Shown: positions 50,354-58,604 of the stretch, piece after piece
Layout of the letters: each line of letters begins with the position of its first letter
Numbering within the stretch: the first letter of the stretch is position 1
Assembly (NCBI RefSeq): GCF_042660285.1
Contig: NZ_JBHSTP010000001.1
Span: 434,001 to 498,000 of the forward strand
Direction: 5' to 3'
DNA from: Luethyella okanaganae
GTDB lineage: Bacteria > Actinomycetota > Actinomycetes > Actinomycetales > Microbacteriaceae
Length of the DNA stretch: 64,000 bases
Notes under the pieces: generated by a model
The model's input: the letters and a program-made list of their open reading frames with translations, nothing else
Database searches by the model: none
What the model was told of the DNA's origin: nothing
Position numbers and translations under genes: made by a program

Positions 50354-51535
50354 GGACCTCTTCAACCTCCTGGGCGATCACTTCCATCCGTTGCTCGCGT
50401 TCCTCGCCCCCGTCTACGCGCTCGCTCCGCATGCGTTCACGCTCCTGGTCGTTCAAGCGCTTTGCTTCGCGGTCGCTGCCGGCATACTGACCCGCACCGC
50501 GATCCGCAGCCTCGGCACGATCGCAGGCGGCGTGCTCCTGGGCGCCGCGTTCGGACTCAGCTGGGGATTGCAGTACGCCGCTGAAGCGCAGTTCCACGAG
50601 ATCGCCCTTGCCGTTCCCCTTCTCACGGGTTCTCTGTGCGCGCTGCTCGAACGCCGGTGGGGCGTGGCGTCCGTATGGGCGGGGCTGCTCGTGTTCGTCA
50701 AAGAGGACCTCGGGCTCACCGTCGTCGTGATCGGGCTCCTCATCGCCTACCGCTCCCGCAGACCACTGGGCCTCTGGCTGGCCGCGTGGGGTCTCGCATG
50801 GTTCGCGATCGCCACTCTCGTGGTTCTGCCGCTTGTGAACCCGAACGGCTCCTGGGCATACGCCGGCAACGCCAACCCGGTCTCGCTGCTGGCCGACCTG
50901 TCTGGGCTGTTCAGCCCATCCAAAGGACACACGCTGCTGCTTCTTATGGTGATCACCGGCGGGCTGCTCGTCAGATCGCCTGTCGCGTTTGTGCTCCTCC
51001 CCACCCTTGCCTGGCGGTTCCTGTCCACCAACCACGGCTACTGGGGTCCCACCTGGCATTACGGCGCAGTCCTGATGCCGATCGCTTTCATCGCCCTCCT
51101 CGACGTGGTCGAACGTGGCCCGATCAGCCACTGGGCCTGGCTGCGCAGGCACAGTCGGCATGGCGTCGCCGTTTCGATCACGGCCGCGATCATGCTCCTG
51201 CCGAGCCTTCCACTCTGGACGATCCTCACCCCAACCGTGTGGGAGCAATCCTCCCGCGCTCACGCAGCCGAACCATCCTCGACGACGTCCCGCCTGCGGC
51301 CAGTGTAGAGACTGACATCGGCCTCATGTCCTACCTCGTCGACGGGCACGATGTCTACTGGATTGGCAACTCCAACCCGCCAGCCGGCTGCATCCTGATT
51401 GACCGAGTCGCCGGCGGAACCCCCAATGACTGGGGCGGCGTACTCGACGTCTCGCACCACCTCCACCCGGACATTCCCTACACGCTCATCCGGCAGATCA
51501 ACGGGTACGAGCTAGCCTGCAGAGACGCAACATGA
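50354..51535 (+). pseudogene. DUF2079 membrane protein gene, 5'-truncated and frameshifted
   Basis: Sequence from about 50354 encodes the DUF2079 core: FNLLGDHFHPLLAFLAPVYA, LQYAAEAQFHEIALAVPL, FVKEDLGL, NGSWAYAG and several membrane segments. The usual first 60-100 residues are missing at the junction with the sigma-factor fragment. Near 51250-51275 the frame shifts: the C-terminal part (ILDDVPPAASVETDIGLMSY, WIGNSNPPAG) continues in the adjacent frame to 51535. Both defects indicate a dead gene. Confidence 0.8.
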
Positions 51536-51670
51536 GCGGAACACTGCTGCTGCTTCGGAACGGTCGGATATCGGAGCCCTCTCCAGGCTGTGGAGATGAA
51601 GGCCGCTGGCTCGCAGGGCAGTAGACAGGCGTTGCGGCTTCAGGCCTGGCGGCGACTCGCCGCCGCCGCG

Positions 51671-52333
51671 TCAGTCGATCCAGAGCACGATTCCGGTGAG
51701 GTCGTGGAGCACCGCCGCAACCCCGGCGCGCACCGCCGCCGCGCAGCGCTCGGCGGTGAAGGAGGCAGGGTCGTAATTCGAGGAGGCGCCCAGCCCCTCA
51801 CCACGGAACGACGCTCCCGTCCAATCGACGGCGGTGACGTTATGAGTCGGCTCGGCCACCTCGGCGCCGACCACGAGGAACTGCTGATCGAGGTGGCTCG
51901 CCGTGACGGTCGCGAGCGGGTCGATGAGATCGTTGCCCACGCTCACGATGAGGTCGGGCTTCAGCTCGAGTGCCTGGACGATCCTCTCGATCAGGCCGCC
52001 GTCAGTCGCAACGGTTCGCAGGTCCACGCGTTCGGCAGCGGCCCACCCGCGCACCTCAGCGATAAGGGTCCGGGTCGGCGCGTCGTCTCCTGCGCTCAGC
52101 AGAACGACCCGGTAGCCCGGCGATGGGTGCACCTCGTCCCAGGAGCCCGGGGACGGTTTGATCGTCGACTCCGGGGCGGGAGGAGACAGGGGGACGAAGC
52201 CTGCTCCGATGGTGCCGACCGCAACCGGCTTGGGATGCGACTCGGCCCATGGGTCGCCCGCGCAACCCGCGAGCAGCGCGGCAGTGAGAACGGTCGTGGC
52301 AAGCCAGGCGGCCATCCGCTGTCGAGGATGCAC
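51671..52333 (-). CDS. Lipoprotein with BMP/periplasmic-binding-like fold
   Basis: A 220-residue lipoprotein starting at GTG 52333, supported by GGAGGAC eight bases upstream. The signal ends in lipobox LLAGC, Cys about 24. The mature part has PSPGYRVVLLSAGDD, IERIVQALELKPDLIVSVGN and QFLVVGAEV, similar to basic-membrane-protein (BMP/Med) or sugar-binding folds. It is shorter than usual for a complete two-lobe binding protein. No transporter genes are adjacent. Function unknown. Confidence 0.7.
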   Translation of the reverse strand: MHPRQRMAAWLATTVLTAALLAGCAGDPWAESHPKPVAVGTIGAGFVPLSPPAPESTIKPSPGSWDEVHPSPGYRVVLLSAGDDAPTRTLIAEVRGWAAAERVDLRTVATDGGLIERIVQALELKPDLIVSVGNDLIDPLATVTASHLDQQFLVVGAEVAEPTHNVTAVDWTGASFRGEGLGASSNYDPASFTAERCAAAVRAGVAAVLHDLTGIVLWID

Positions 52334-52350
52334 GGGGTTCGTCCTCCGGA

Positions 52351-52380
52351 GATGCGATGAGATGCGATGAGATGCGATGA
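52351..52380 (+). repeat. Three tandem 10-bp repeats upstream of the lipoprotein gene
   Basis: Three identical copies of GATGCGATGA. They begin at the edge of the ribosome-binding site of the lipoprotein gene (minus strand) and would lie in its 5' untranslated region or promoter, so copy-number change could alter expression. Confidence 0.85.
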
Positions 52381-52525
52381 GAGCAGGAATACGCGATTGC
52401 AGTCTGCTTCAGATCCGAACGGCGCGCTAGTTGCCGCGGCGACGGTTCCTCAGCCGTTAGCGGGCGCTTCTCCTTTCGTTCATCGACCCGCGAAAGCCTA
52501 CTGACGACCCCACCGAAGGAGACTC

Positions 52526-53740
52526 ATGTCGCACACCGCTCGTCGTTGCGTCCTCGCGTTTCTCGCGGGGGCGGTGGTCGTGACGATCGGTGCGCTGGCT
52601 GTCTCACCCGCCGCGGCACACGGCTTCTCCTCGGTCGCGTATGTCGACGTGAGTTCGAGTGCAGAGGGGCAGGTGCGGACGGAACTCCAATTGGAGTACG
52701 ACCTCCTCGTCGTCTCCGCGGCGGACTCCGAGCGCGACGATCCGCTCTTCCGGGAGGGCACCGCCGCCTTCGAAGACGGCGACGCGACGTCCCAGGCGAC
52801 TGTCCTCGACGACCACGCCGCAACGGTGCTCGCCTATGTCACCGAGCGGTTCGGCGTTGCCGCAGGCGGGGAACAGTGCATCCCCTTGCAGGTGGGCAAG
52901 ATCACCATGAGTCATCAGCAGGGTGTGCCGTATGCCGTCCTCGTCCTCGACTACTCCTGCCCTGCAGCCGGCGGCGGCCATGTGCTGACGAGCCATCTGT
53001 TCGGCGACTCGGAGGGCTTCGTGACGGGGACCAAGACGATCCTCAGCTATGAAGTCGACAACCGGTCGGGCAGTGCCGCGCTCGACTCGGGGCAACCCTC
53101 GTTCTCGACCGAGCAGAGCACGGGCGAACGCTTCTGGGAGTTCTTCCGTCTCGGCGCCGAACACCTGCTGAGCGGAATCGACCACATCCTCTTCCTACTG
53201 GCACTCATCGTGGGCTCGCGACGTTTCCGTGAAGTGGTGCTCACCGCCACGGCCTTCACGATCGCGCATTCGGTGACCTTCATCCTGGCGGCCACCGGTG
53301 TGATCTCAGCGCCAGCGATGATCGTCGAGCCGATCATCGCACTGTCGATCGCGGTGGTGGCTGCCTGGCATCTCTGGCGGATCTGGCGCCGTGGCAAGGC
53401 TGCCGACACCCTCGACTCGAGCAGCGGTCCACTCGGCCTCGACCGCGCCGGATGGCTACGACTGGCCGTGGTGTTCCTCTTCGGCCTCGCGCACGGACTC
53501 GGTTTCGCGAGCGCGCTGGGAATCCACGAGCCCTGGTCGTGGACCCTGCTGTGGTCCTTGCTCGTCTTCAACCTCGGGATCGAGGTCGTGCAGCTTGCGA
53601 TCATCGCCGCGCTCTTCCCGTTGCTGGCCTTGCTGCGTCGCCGCGCTCCCCGTATCGGTCTCTGGGCGACGGGAGCACTGGCCGTCTCGGTGTTCGTCGC
53701 CGGCCTGATCTGGTTCGTGCAGCGCGTGTTCGGTCAGTGA
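52526..53740 (+). CDS. HupE/UreJ-type membrane protein with extracytoplasmic N-domain
   Basis: A 404-residue protein. A signal peptide (ends SPAAAHG near residue 32) precedes a soluble domain of about 170 residues. Then come six to seven membrane segments of HupE/UreJ type, including EHLLSGIDHILFLLALI, TIAHSVTFILA and LFGLAHGLGFASAL, whose histidines and aspartate fit metal coordination. Family members are linked to nickel or cobalt handling, but this long-N-domain version is poorly characterised. The next genes encode a secreted phosphoesterase and a DUF916 protein. Confidence 0.8.
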   Translation: MSHTARRCVLAFLAGAVVVTIGALAVSPAAAHGFSSVAYVDVSSSAEGQVRTELQLEYDLLVVSAADSERDDPLFREGTAAFEDGDATSQATVLDDHAATVLAYVTERFGVAAGGEQCIPLQVGKITMSHQQGVPYAVLVLDYSCPAAGGGHVLTSHLFGDSEGFVTGTKTILSYEVDNRSGSAALDSGQPSFSTEQSTGERFWEFFRLGAEHLLSGIDHILFLLALIVGSRRFREVVLTATAFTIAHSVTFILAATGVISAPAMIVEPIIALSIAVVAAWHLWRIWRRGKAADTLDSSSGPLGLDRAGWLRLAVVFLFGLAHGLGFASALGIHEPWSWTLLWSLLVFNLGIEVVQLAIIAALFPLLALLRRRAPRIGLWATGALAVSVFVAGLIWFVQRVFGQ

Positions 53741-53845
53741 ACATGCCCTGAATGTTCGCCCCGCTGAAAGCGGCTCAGAGCCTGATGTACGACAGGAGTT
53801 CACTCAGCGCGCGGATGTTTATGCCTGTCCACCCGATTCCCTCTG

Positions 53846-53904
53846 GGAACAGGCATGTTTCCGAACACCCGTTCCCCGTCGGAACACGCATGTTTCCGAA
53901 CCCC
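53846..53904 (+). repeat. Direct repeats upstream of the phosphoesterase gene
   Basis: Two near-identical 24-bp copies (53846-53869 and 53881-53904) differ at two positions and share GCATGTTTCCGAAC. They are spaced 35 bp start to start, just before the metallophosphoesterase start at 53921. Each also contains an imperfect GGAACA/TGTTTCC inversion. They look like paired regulator sites; a PhoP-type role is possible given the product but is not shown. Confidence 0.5.
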
Positions 53905-53920
53905 AACAGAACGGACCTGT

Positions 53921-55912
53921 ATGTCCTCCCCCTTTTCCACGGCACAGCCGCGGTCTCGTTCGCGCCAGCGCGCTTCGGCGGTGTTGACCGCCGTTGCGCT
54001 CTGCGCCTCGGTCACGATTGGCGGCCTCGGTGCCGCCCCAGCGATGGCTGCCGATCCTGTCAGCCTGACCGGAATCATTCTCGGTGTCGGAGCGAGCGAG
54101 TCTCAGCGAATCGTCAGCTGGTACTCATCCGCCGATGCCGAACAGTCGGTGCAGCTCGTACCGAGCTCCAGTCTCGTCAACGACCAGTTCCCCGCCGATG
54201 CATCGACCTTCGCCGCCAGCGGCGGCGCGAACATCGCGACCAGCGGCGGATTCAATCGCCACGCCACCCTCTCCGGCCTCAAGGAGAACACCGGGTACTC
54301 CTACCGGGTCGGCTTCGAAGGCAATTGGTCGGCGACCTACGCGTTCAAGACACAGTCCTTCGACGGCGCATTCGACTTCCTGTTCTTCGGTGACCCGCAG
54401 ATCGGTTCCTCTGGCAATATCCCCAAGGATCAGGCCGGCTGGCAGGACACTCTGGATGTGAGCCTCGCAGCCAACCCCAACGCCGAAATCCTCGTCTCTG
54501 GCGGCGACCAGGTCGAGACCGCCAACACGGAGTCGCAGTGGGATGCATTCCTGGCTCCCGAGAAGCTGCGCCAGTACCCCTGGGCGGCGACCATCGGAAA
54601 CCACGATGTGGGCGGTAAGGCGTACGAGCAGCACCTGTTCACGCCGAACACCGACCGTTCGGGTGCGTACTACTCGAACGGCACCCCCACCTCGAACACC
54701 TCCGGCGGCGACTACTGGTACATCTACAAGGATGTCCTGTTCGTCGACCTGAACAGCAACAGCTACCGGACCTCCTCGGGCGGCGGCGGCGACGAGGCGC
54801 ATATCGCCTACGTGACCGATGTGATCAACCAGCACGGTGCCGAGGCCAAGCACACCGTGCTGGTCTACCACCACGCGATCTACTCCCCAGCGGCTCATGC
54901 CAAGGACAGCGACGCCAAGGTGCGCCGCGTCGACTTCCCGACCGTGTTCTCCAATCTGGGCGTCGACCTCGTACTCCAAGGTCACGACCACAGCTACTCG
55001 CGCAGCTACGAAATCAAGAACGGCGCGAAGGCGAACCCCGATGAGCAGCCAGGCGCTGCCGATGTGTACCCCGGCCCTGGCGGCGTCATCTACGTGACGG
55101 CCAACTCTGCCTCCGGCTCGAAGTACTACGACAACACCACCCCGGATTCCAGCGGCACCAGCGGAGCAGGAAACGGCGCAGACCCGCTCAACCCGGGCAG
55201 CTACTGGTATAACTCGGTGCAGAACCAAGAGCACGTCCGCACCTATGTCAAGGTCCAGGTGCAGGCCGATCAGCTCGTCGTCGAGAACATTCGCAGTGGT
55301 ACCTGTGACGCCCCCAACGCGGCCGTCGAGCTCGCCAAGGTCGCCTGGTGTGGCCCGAACAGCGGTGCCACCGCTGCCCAGCCGGTCGGCTCGATTGTCG
55401 ACTCGGTCACGATCCACGCCAACCACGGCGATGGACAGGACATCCAGGTGACGGTTCCGGATGCAGCTCCTGGCGAGTTCGGCTGGACGATCGATGGCCA
55501 CAACGGCCTAGTCGACCTCGGCACCGCCGTCGAGCACAATGGCGACTACTTCGAGGCGAAGGGTCAGATCAACCCGATCGCCGTCACGGACAGCCGCCGT
55601 TCGCTCGCTCCATGGTCCATCTCCGCATCGGTCGGGGATTTCCGCGACGGTACCAACACCTTTTCGGGCAGCTACCTCGGCTGGACCCCGAAGCTGGTCG
55701 AGGCCGGCCTCGGAGCAACCGAGGGTGCCGCAGTGCAGTCGGCCTATGACGGTGGCGATGGTCTGTCCGTCGCCCGCACTCTCGGCGGGGCCGACCAGGG
55801 TCATCCGCGAGGAGGCGCCAAACTCGGCGCCGACCTCGATCTGAAGATCCCGGGCACGATCGACAAGGGTAGCTACCGTGCAACCCTGACGATCACCGCA
55901 CTGAGCAGCTAA
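53921..55912 (+). CDS. Secreted metallophosphoesterase (purple acid phosphatase-like)
   Basis: A 663-residue exported protein; signal peptide cut near residue 46 (APAMAADP). An FN3-like N-terminal domain (LSGLKENTGYSYRVG) precedes the calcineurin-type fold with all metal motifs: FFGDPQIG, GGDQVE, IGNHD, VYHHAIYSP and LQGHDHSYSR. The C-terminal 180 residues are a beta-rich surface module (SVTIHANHGDGQDIQVTV). The start at ATG 53921 was chosen over the ATG at 53855, which would read through the upstream repeats. Likely releases phosphate from extracellular esters. Its last codons merge into a 14-bp minisatellite. Confidence 0.9.
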   Translation: MSSPFSTAQPRSRSRQRASAVLTAVALCASVTIGGLGAAPAMAADPVSLTGIILGVGASESQRIVSWYSSADAEQSVQLVPSSSLVNDQFPADASTFAASGGANIATSGGFNRHATLSGLKENTGYSYRVGFEGNWSATYAFKTQSFDGAFDFLFFGDPQIGSSGNIPKDQAGWQDTLDVSLAANPNAEILVSGGDQVETANTESQWDAFLAPEKLRQYPWAATIGNHDVGGKAYEQHLFTPNTDRSGAYYSNGTPTSNTSGGDYWYIYKDVLFVDLNSNSYRTSSGGGGDEAHIAYVTDVINQHGAEAKHTVLVYHHAIYSPAAHAKDSDAKVRRVDFPTVFSNLGVDLVLQGHDHSYSRSYEIKNGAKANPDEQPGAADVYPGPGGVIYVTANSASGSKYYDNTTPDSSGTSGAGNGADPLNPGSYWYNSVQNQEHVRTYVKVQVQADQLVVENIRSGTCDAPNAAVELAKVAWCGPNSGATAAQPVGSIVDSVTIHANHGDGQDIQVTVPDAAPGEFGWTIDGHNGLVDLGTAVEHNGDYFEAKGQINPIAVTDSRRSLAPWSISASVGDFRDGTNTFSGSYLGWTPKLVEAGLGATEGAAVQSAYDGGDGLSVARTLGGADQGHPRGGAKLGADLDLKIPGTIDKGSYRATLTITALSS

Positions 55913-56082
55913 CACCGAGCAGCTAACGCTGAGCAGCTAACGCTGAGCGGCTAACACCGAGCAGCTAACGCTGAGCAGCTAACGCTGAGCAGCTAACGCT
56001 GAGCAGCTAACGCTGAGCAGCTAACGCTGAGCAGCTAACGCTGAGCAGCTAACGCTGAGCAGCTAACACCGAGCAGCTCAGC
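55901..56082 (+). repeat. Minisatellite: 13 tandem 14-bp units
   Basis: Thirteen consecutive units of CTGAGCAGCTAACG or close variants (ACAC in place of ACGC at four joints, one GCGG). The first unit includes the phosphatase's last codons and stop (CTG AGC AGC TAA). As 14 is not divisible by three, TAA occurs in every frame. Each unit carries a small GCTG/CAGC inversion. The array ends 90 bp before the DUF916 gene. Confidence 0.95.
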
Positions 56083-56171
56083 AGAACGACATGACTCCTG
56101 TGGGGTGGGCGCCAATCGGCATCCGCCCCACAGGACATTCACCATTTCACCCCTCACCACTCAGGAACCCC

Positions 56172-57227
56172 ATGAAGGCGCTCGCCAGCAACTCCGTCCG
56201 CATCTTCCTCGCACTGCTTCTCGCCTTGGGCTTCGGCCTTGGCTCAGCGGGCCTTGCGCAGGCGGCAAGCGGTGATGACGTCACCTGGACGGTTCGCACC
56301 GCTTCCAATGCCTTCGGTGCCGAGCGCACGAGTTACAACTACACGGTCAACCCCGGTGCGAAGATCGAGGACGCGATCGTGATCGCCAATCGCGGCGGTG
56401 CTGCTCTCGACCTCGGCGTCTACGCCGCTGACGGGTACACGACCGAAAGCGGCCAATTCGATCTTGTCGTGGGTGGAGCCACCTCGGTGGGCATCGGTGT
56501 CTGGGTCAAGGACAGCACCGAAAGCGTCACCGTCGGCCCCGGCCAGACCGTTGAGATCCCGTTCACGCTGACCGTTCCGCAGAATGCCACCCCCGGCGAC
56601 TATGCGGGGGGCATCGTCACCTCGCTCGTCCAGCCGGGCGATACGAACGGCATCAATGTCGATCGGCGCCTGGGAATCCGGATCGCCCTGCGCGTGGGCG
56701 GCGACCTCAGGCCAAGCCTCGCCATCGAAGGCCAGCGCGTCGACTGGAGCGGAGGGCTCAACCCCTTCGCCGGCGGCGACGCGACGATGAGCTACACGAT
56801 CCACAACACAGGCAACGCCGTGCTCAGCGCGCAACAGACCGCGGCGGTCACCGGCCCGTTCGGCTGGTTGCGCAGCGAGGCGGGAGCGATCGAGGCTCCG
56901 CCGCAGCTGCTGCCGGGGGAGAGCTGGAAGGTGACCGTTCCCGTCCATGGTGTCGCTGCCGCAGTGTGGCTTGCCGCCACCACCACGGTCACCCCTGTGG
57001 TCATCGACGCCTCGGGCTCGATGACCAATCTGGCCCCTATCGTGTCCACGGCGAACGGATGGGCAGTGCCGTGGACGCTGTTGGCGATCGTGGCCGCTCT
57101 GGTCGCACTGGTGATCCTGACACCGCGTCTGCGGAAACGTCGCCGTATGCAGCAGCAGGCCCGTGAGGATGCTCGCGTGCGGGAAGCCATCGAGAAGGCC
57201 CTCGGTGCGACCCCGACTGCCAGCTGA
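56172..57227 (+). CDS. DUF916-like (WxL-associated) cell-surface protein
   Basis: A 351-residue protein starting at ATG 56172 (MKALASNSVRIFLAL). The signal peptide is cut after AQA, near residue 32. The ectodomain follows the DUF916 peptidoglycan-binding pattern: DDVTWTVRTASNAFG, IANRGGAALDLGVYAADGYT, VPQNATPGDYAGGIV and RLGIRIALRVGG. A C-terminal membrane anchor (VPWTLLAIVAALVALVIL) precedes a basic cytosolic tail. DUF916 proteins usually partner WxL-domain proteins; a broken WxL-like gene lies at 45912. Confidence 0.85.
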   Translation: MKALASNSVRIFLALLLALGFGLGSAGLAQAASGDDVTWTVRTASNAFGAERTSYNYTVNPGAKIEDAIVIANRGGAALDLGVYAADGYTTESGQFDLVVGGATSVGIGVWVKDSTESVTVGPGQTVEIPFTLTVPQNATPGDYAGGIVTSLVQPGDTNGINVDRRLGIRIALRVGGDLRPSLAIEGQRVDWSGGLNPFAGGDATMSYTIHNTGNAVLSAQQTAAVTGPFGWLRSEAGAIEAPPQLLPGESWKVTVPVHGVAAAVWLAATTTVTPVVIDASGSMTNLAPIVSTANGWAVPWTLLAIVAALVALVILTPRLRKRRRMQQQAREDARVREAIEKALGATPTAS

Positions 57228-57598
57228 CTCCTGCGTCAGTCGGGGTGCTGAGGGCGTGCTGCACCAGGGCATCCACGAGGGCGTTGGCCGAACGCGGTTC
57301 AGCGATCGGCGCTTGGCGTCGCCCGCGGTCGAACTCCAGGCGCTCGAGGCGTCCGTCATCGATCTGGAGACACATCGGATTGAAGTATCCGAGCTGCTCG
57401 ACGCCTGATCCCGCAGAAGCTGTGACGAACCATGACCGCTCTGCTCACAGATCGAAGGATCGCCGGGTACCGTAGTACTGCGTCTCGCAGAGTTGCGGCA
57501 CATCATCCCCCCCCTGAACAAAGCGGTGGCCGTGCTGTGCCCCCGAAGCTCGCCGGCAACGGCTCTGCGGGCCTCCACCAGCGAAAGGGAACCCAAGG
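57228..57598. other. 371-bp gap before metQ
   Basis: No gene is supported. A minus-strand frame (57037-57375) contains some protein-like sequence, FDRGRRQAPIAEPRSANALV, but mostly overlaps the DUF916 gene. A plus-strand frame ends SVIDLETHRIEVSELLDA at 57408 without a credible start. The last 80 bp before metQ form the possible structured leader listed separately. Confidence 0.5.
57520..57598 (+). promoter_or_regulatory. Candidate S-adenosylmethionine-sensing leader of metQNI
   Basis: The leader contains GCCGGCAACGGC, including the CCGGCAAC segment conserved in S-box and SAM-IV riboswitch cores. A possible closing stem pairs GGTGG near 57525 with CCACC near 57575. It ends at an AAGGGAACCCAAGG ribosome-binding region directly before a methionine transporter gene. 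The match to a defined riboswitch class is partial. Confidence 0.35.
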
Positions 57599-58507
57599 AT
57601 GTCCATCACACTCTCGAAGAAGACCGCGAAGCTCGTCGCTGCGCTCGCCACGATCCCGCTCATCGTGAGCCTCGCGGCCTGCGCGGGCGGCGGCGCGGCA
57701 GTCGAGGGCGGCAACGACGAGATCGTGAAGATCGGCGTCGTCGGCAAGAGCGACCCGCAGTGGGCTGCGTTCACCAAGGCCGCAGCCGAACAGGGCATAA
57801 CGCTCGAGATCGTCGATTTCGCCGACTACACCCAACCGAACCCCGCCGTCACCGAAGGCGAGGTCGACCTCAACCAGTTCCAGCACATCGTCTACCTCGC
57901 CGACTACGACGTCTCGAGCGGTGCGGACCTGGTTCCGATCGGCTCGACCGCGATCTACCCGCTCGGCCTCTACTCCACGAAGCACGGCTCGGTCGAGGAG
58001 ATCCAGAAGGGTGACACGGTCGCCGTTCCCGACGACGCCAGCAACCTGGCCCGCGCGCTCCTCGTGCTGCAGTCAGCCGGCCTCGTGACGCTCAAGGACG
58101 GCGGCAGCATCTTCTCGGGTCTCAACGACATCGACGCGGCCAAGTCCAAGGTCAAGGTCACCGCGCTCGAGGCATCGCTCACCCCCACCTCGCTTCCGGA
58201 TGTCGCTGCAGCCGTGATCAACAACGACTTCGTCGAACATGCCGGCCTCACCTTCGAGGACGCGATCGCCAAGGACGACCCCGCCGACCCCAACGCGCTG
58301 CCGTACGTGAACATCTTCGCCACCCGCGCCGGGGACAAGGACAACGCCACCTACAAGAAGCTCGTCGAGATCTTCCAGACCAACAAGGCCGTGCAGGAGG
58401 CGCTTCTCGAGGTCTCTGGCGGCACCGCCGTGCTGCTGAAGACCCCGGTCGCCGACCTCCAGTCGTCTCTGACCAAGGTCGAGGCCGACACCAAGGCGCA
58501 GGGCTGA
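57599..58507 (+). CDS. metQ: Methionine ABC transporter substrate-binding lipoprotein
   Basis: A 302-residue NlpA/MetQ lipoprotein that binds methionine at the cell surface. The signal ends in lipobox SLAAC, Cys 28. Family stretches are IVKIGVVGKSDPQWAAF, DYTQPNPAVTEGEVDLNQFQH, YPLGLYSTKH, VAVPDDASNLARALLVLQ and the closing NKAVQEALLEVSGGTAV. It leads the operon metQ-metN-metI. Confidence 0.95.
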   Translation: MSITLSKKTAKLVAALATIPLIVSLAACAGGGAAVEGGNDEIVKIGVVGKSDPQWAAFTKAAAEQGITLEIVDFADYTQPNPAVTEGEVDLNQFQHIVYLADYDVSSGADLVPIGSTAIYPLGLYSTKHGSVEEIQKGDTVAVPDDASNLARALLVLQSAGLVTLKDGGSIFSGLNDIDAAKSKVKVTALEASLTPTSLPDVAAAVINNDFVEHAGLTFEDAIAKDDPADPNALPYVNIFATRAGDKDNATYKKLVEIFQTNKAVQEALLEVSGGTAVLLKTPVADLQSSLTKVEADTKAQG

Positions 58508-58604
58508 GCCGCAGCATCGATCGATCCGCGGTCGAGCGGGAGGACGGGCCACACGATGGCGCTCGTCCCCCCGCTCGGCCGCACCATTGTCGTTAAGGAA
58601 CCCC

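Noticed and set aside
55901..56082. 14-bp array as a coding repeat of the phosphatase or DUF916 protein
   Set aside because: The period is not a multiple of three, and TAA occurs in every frame.
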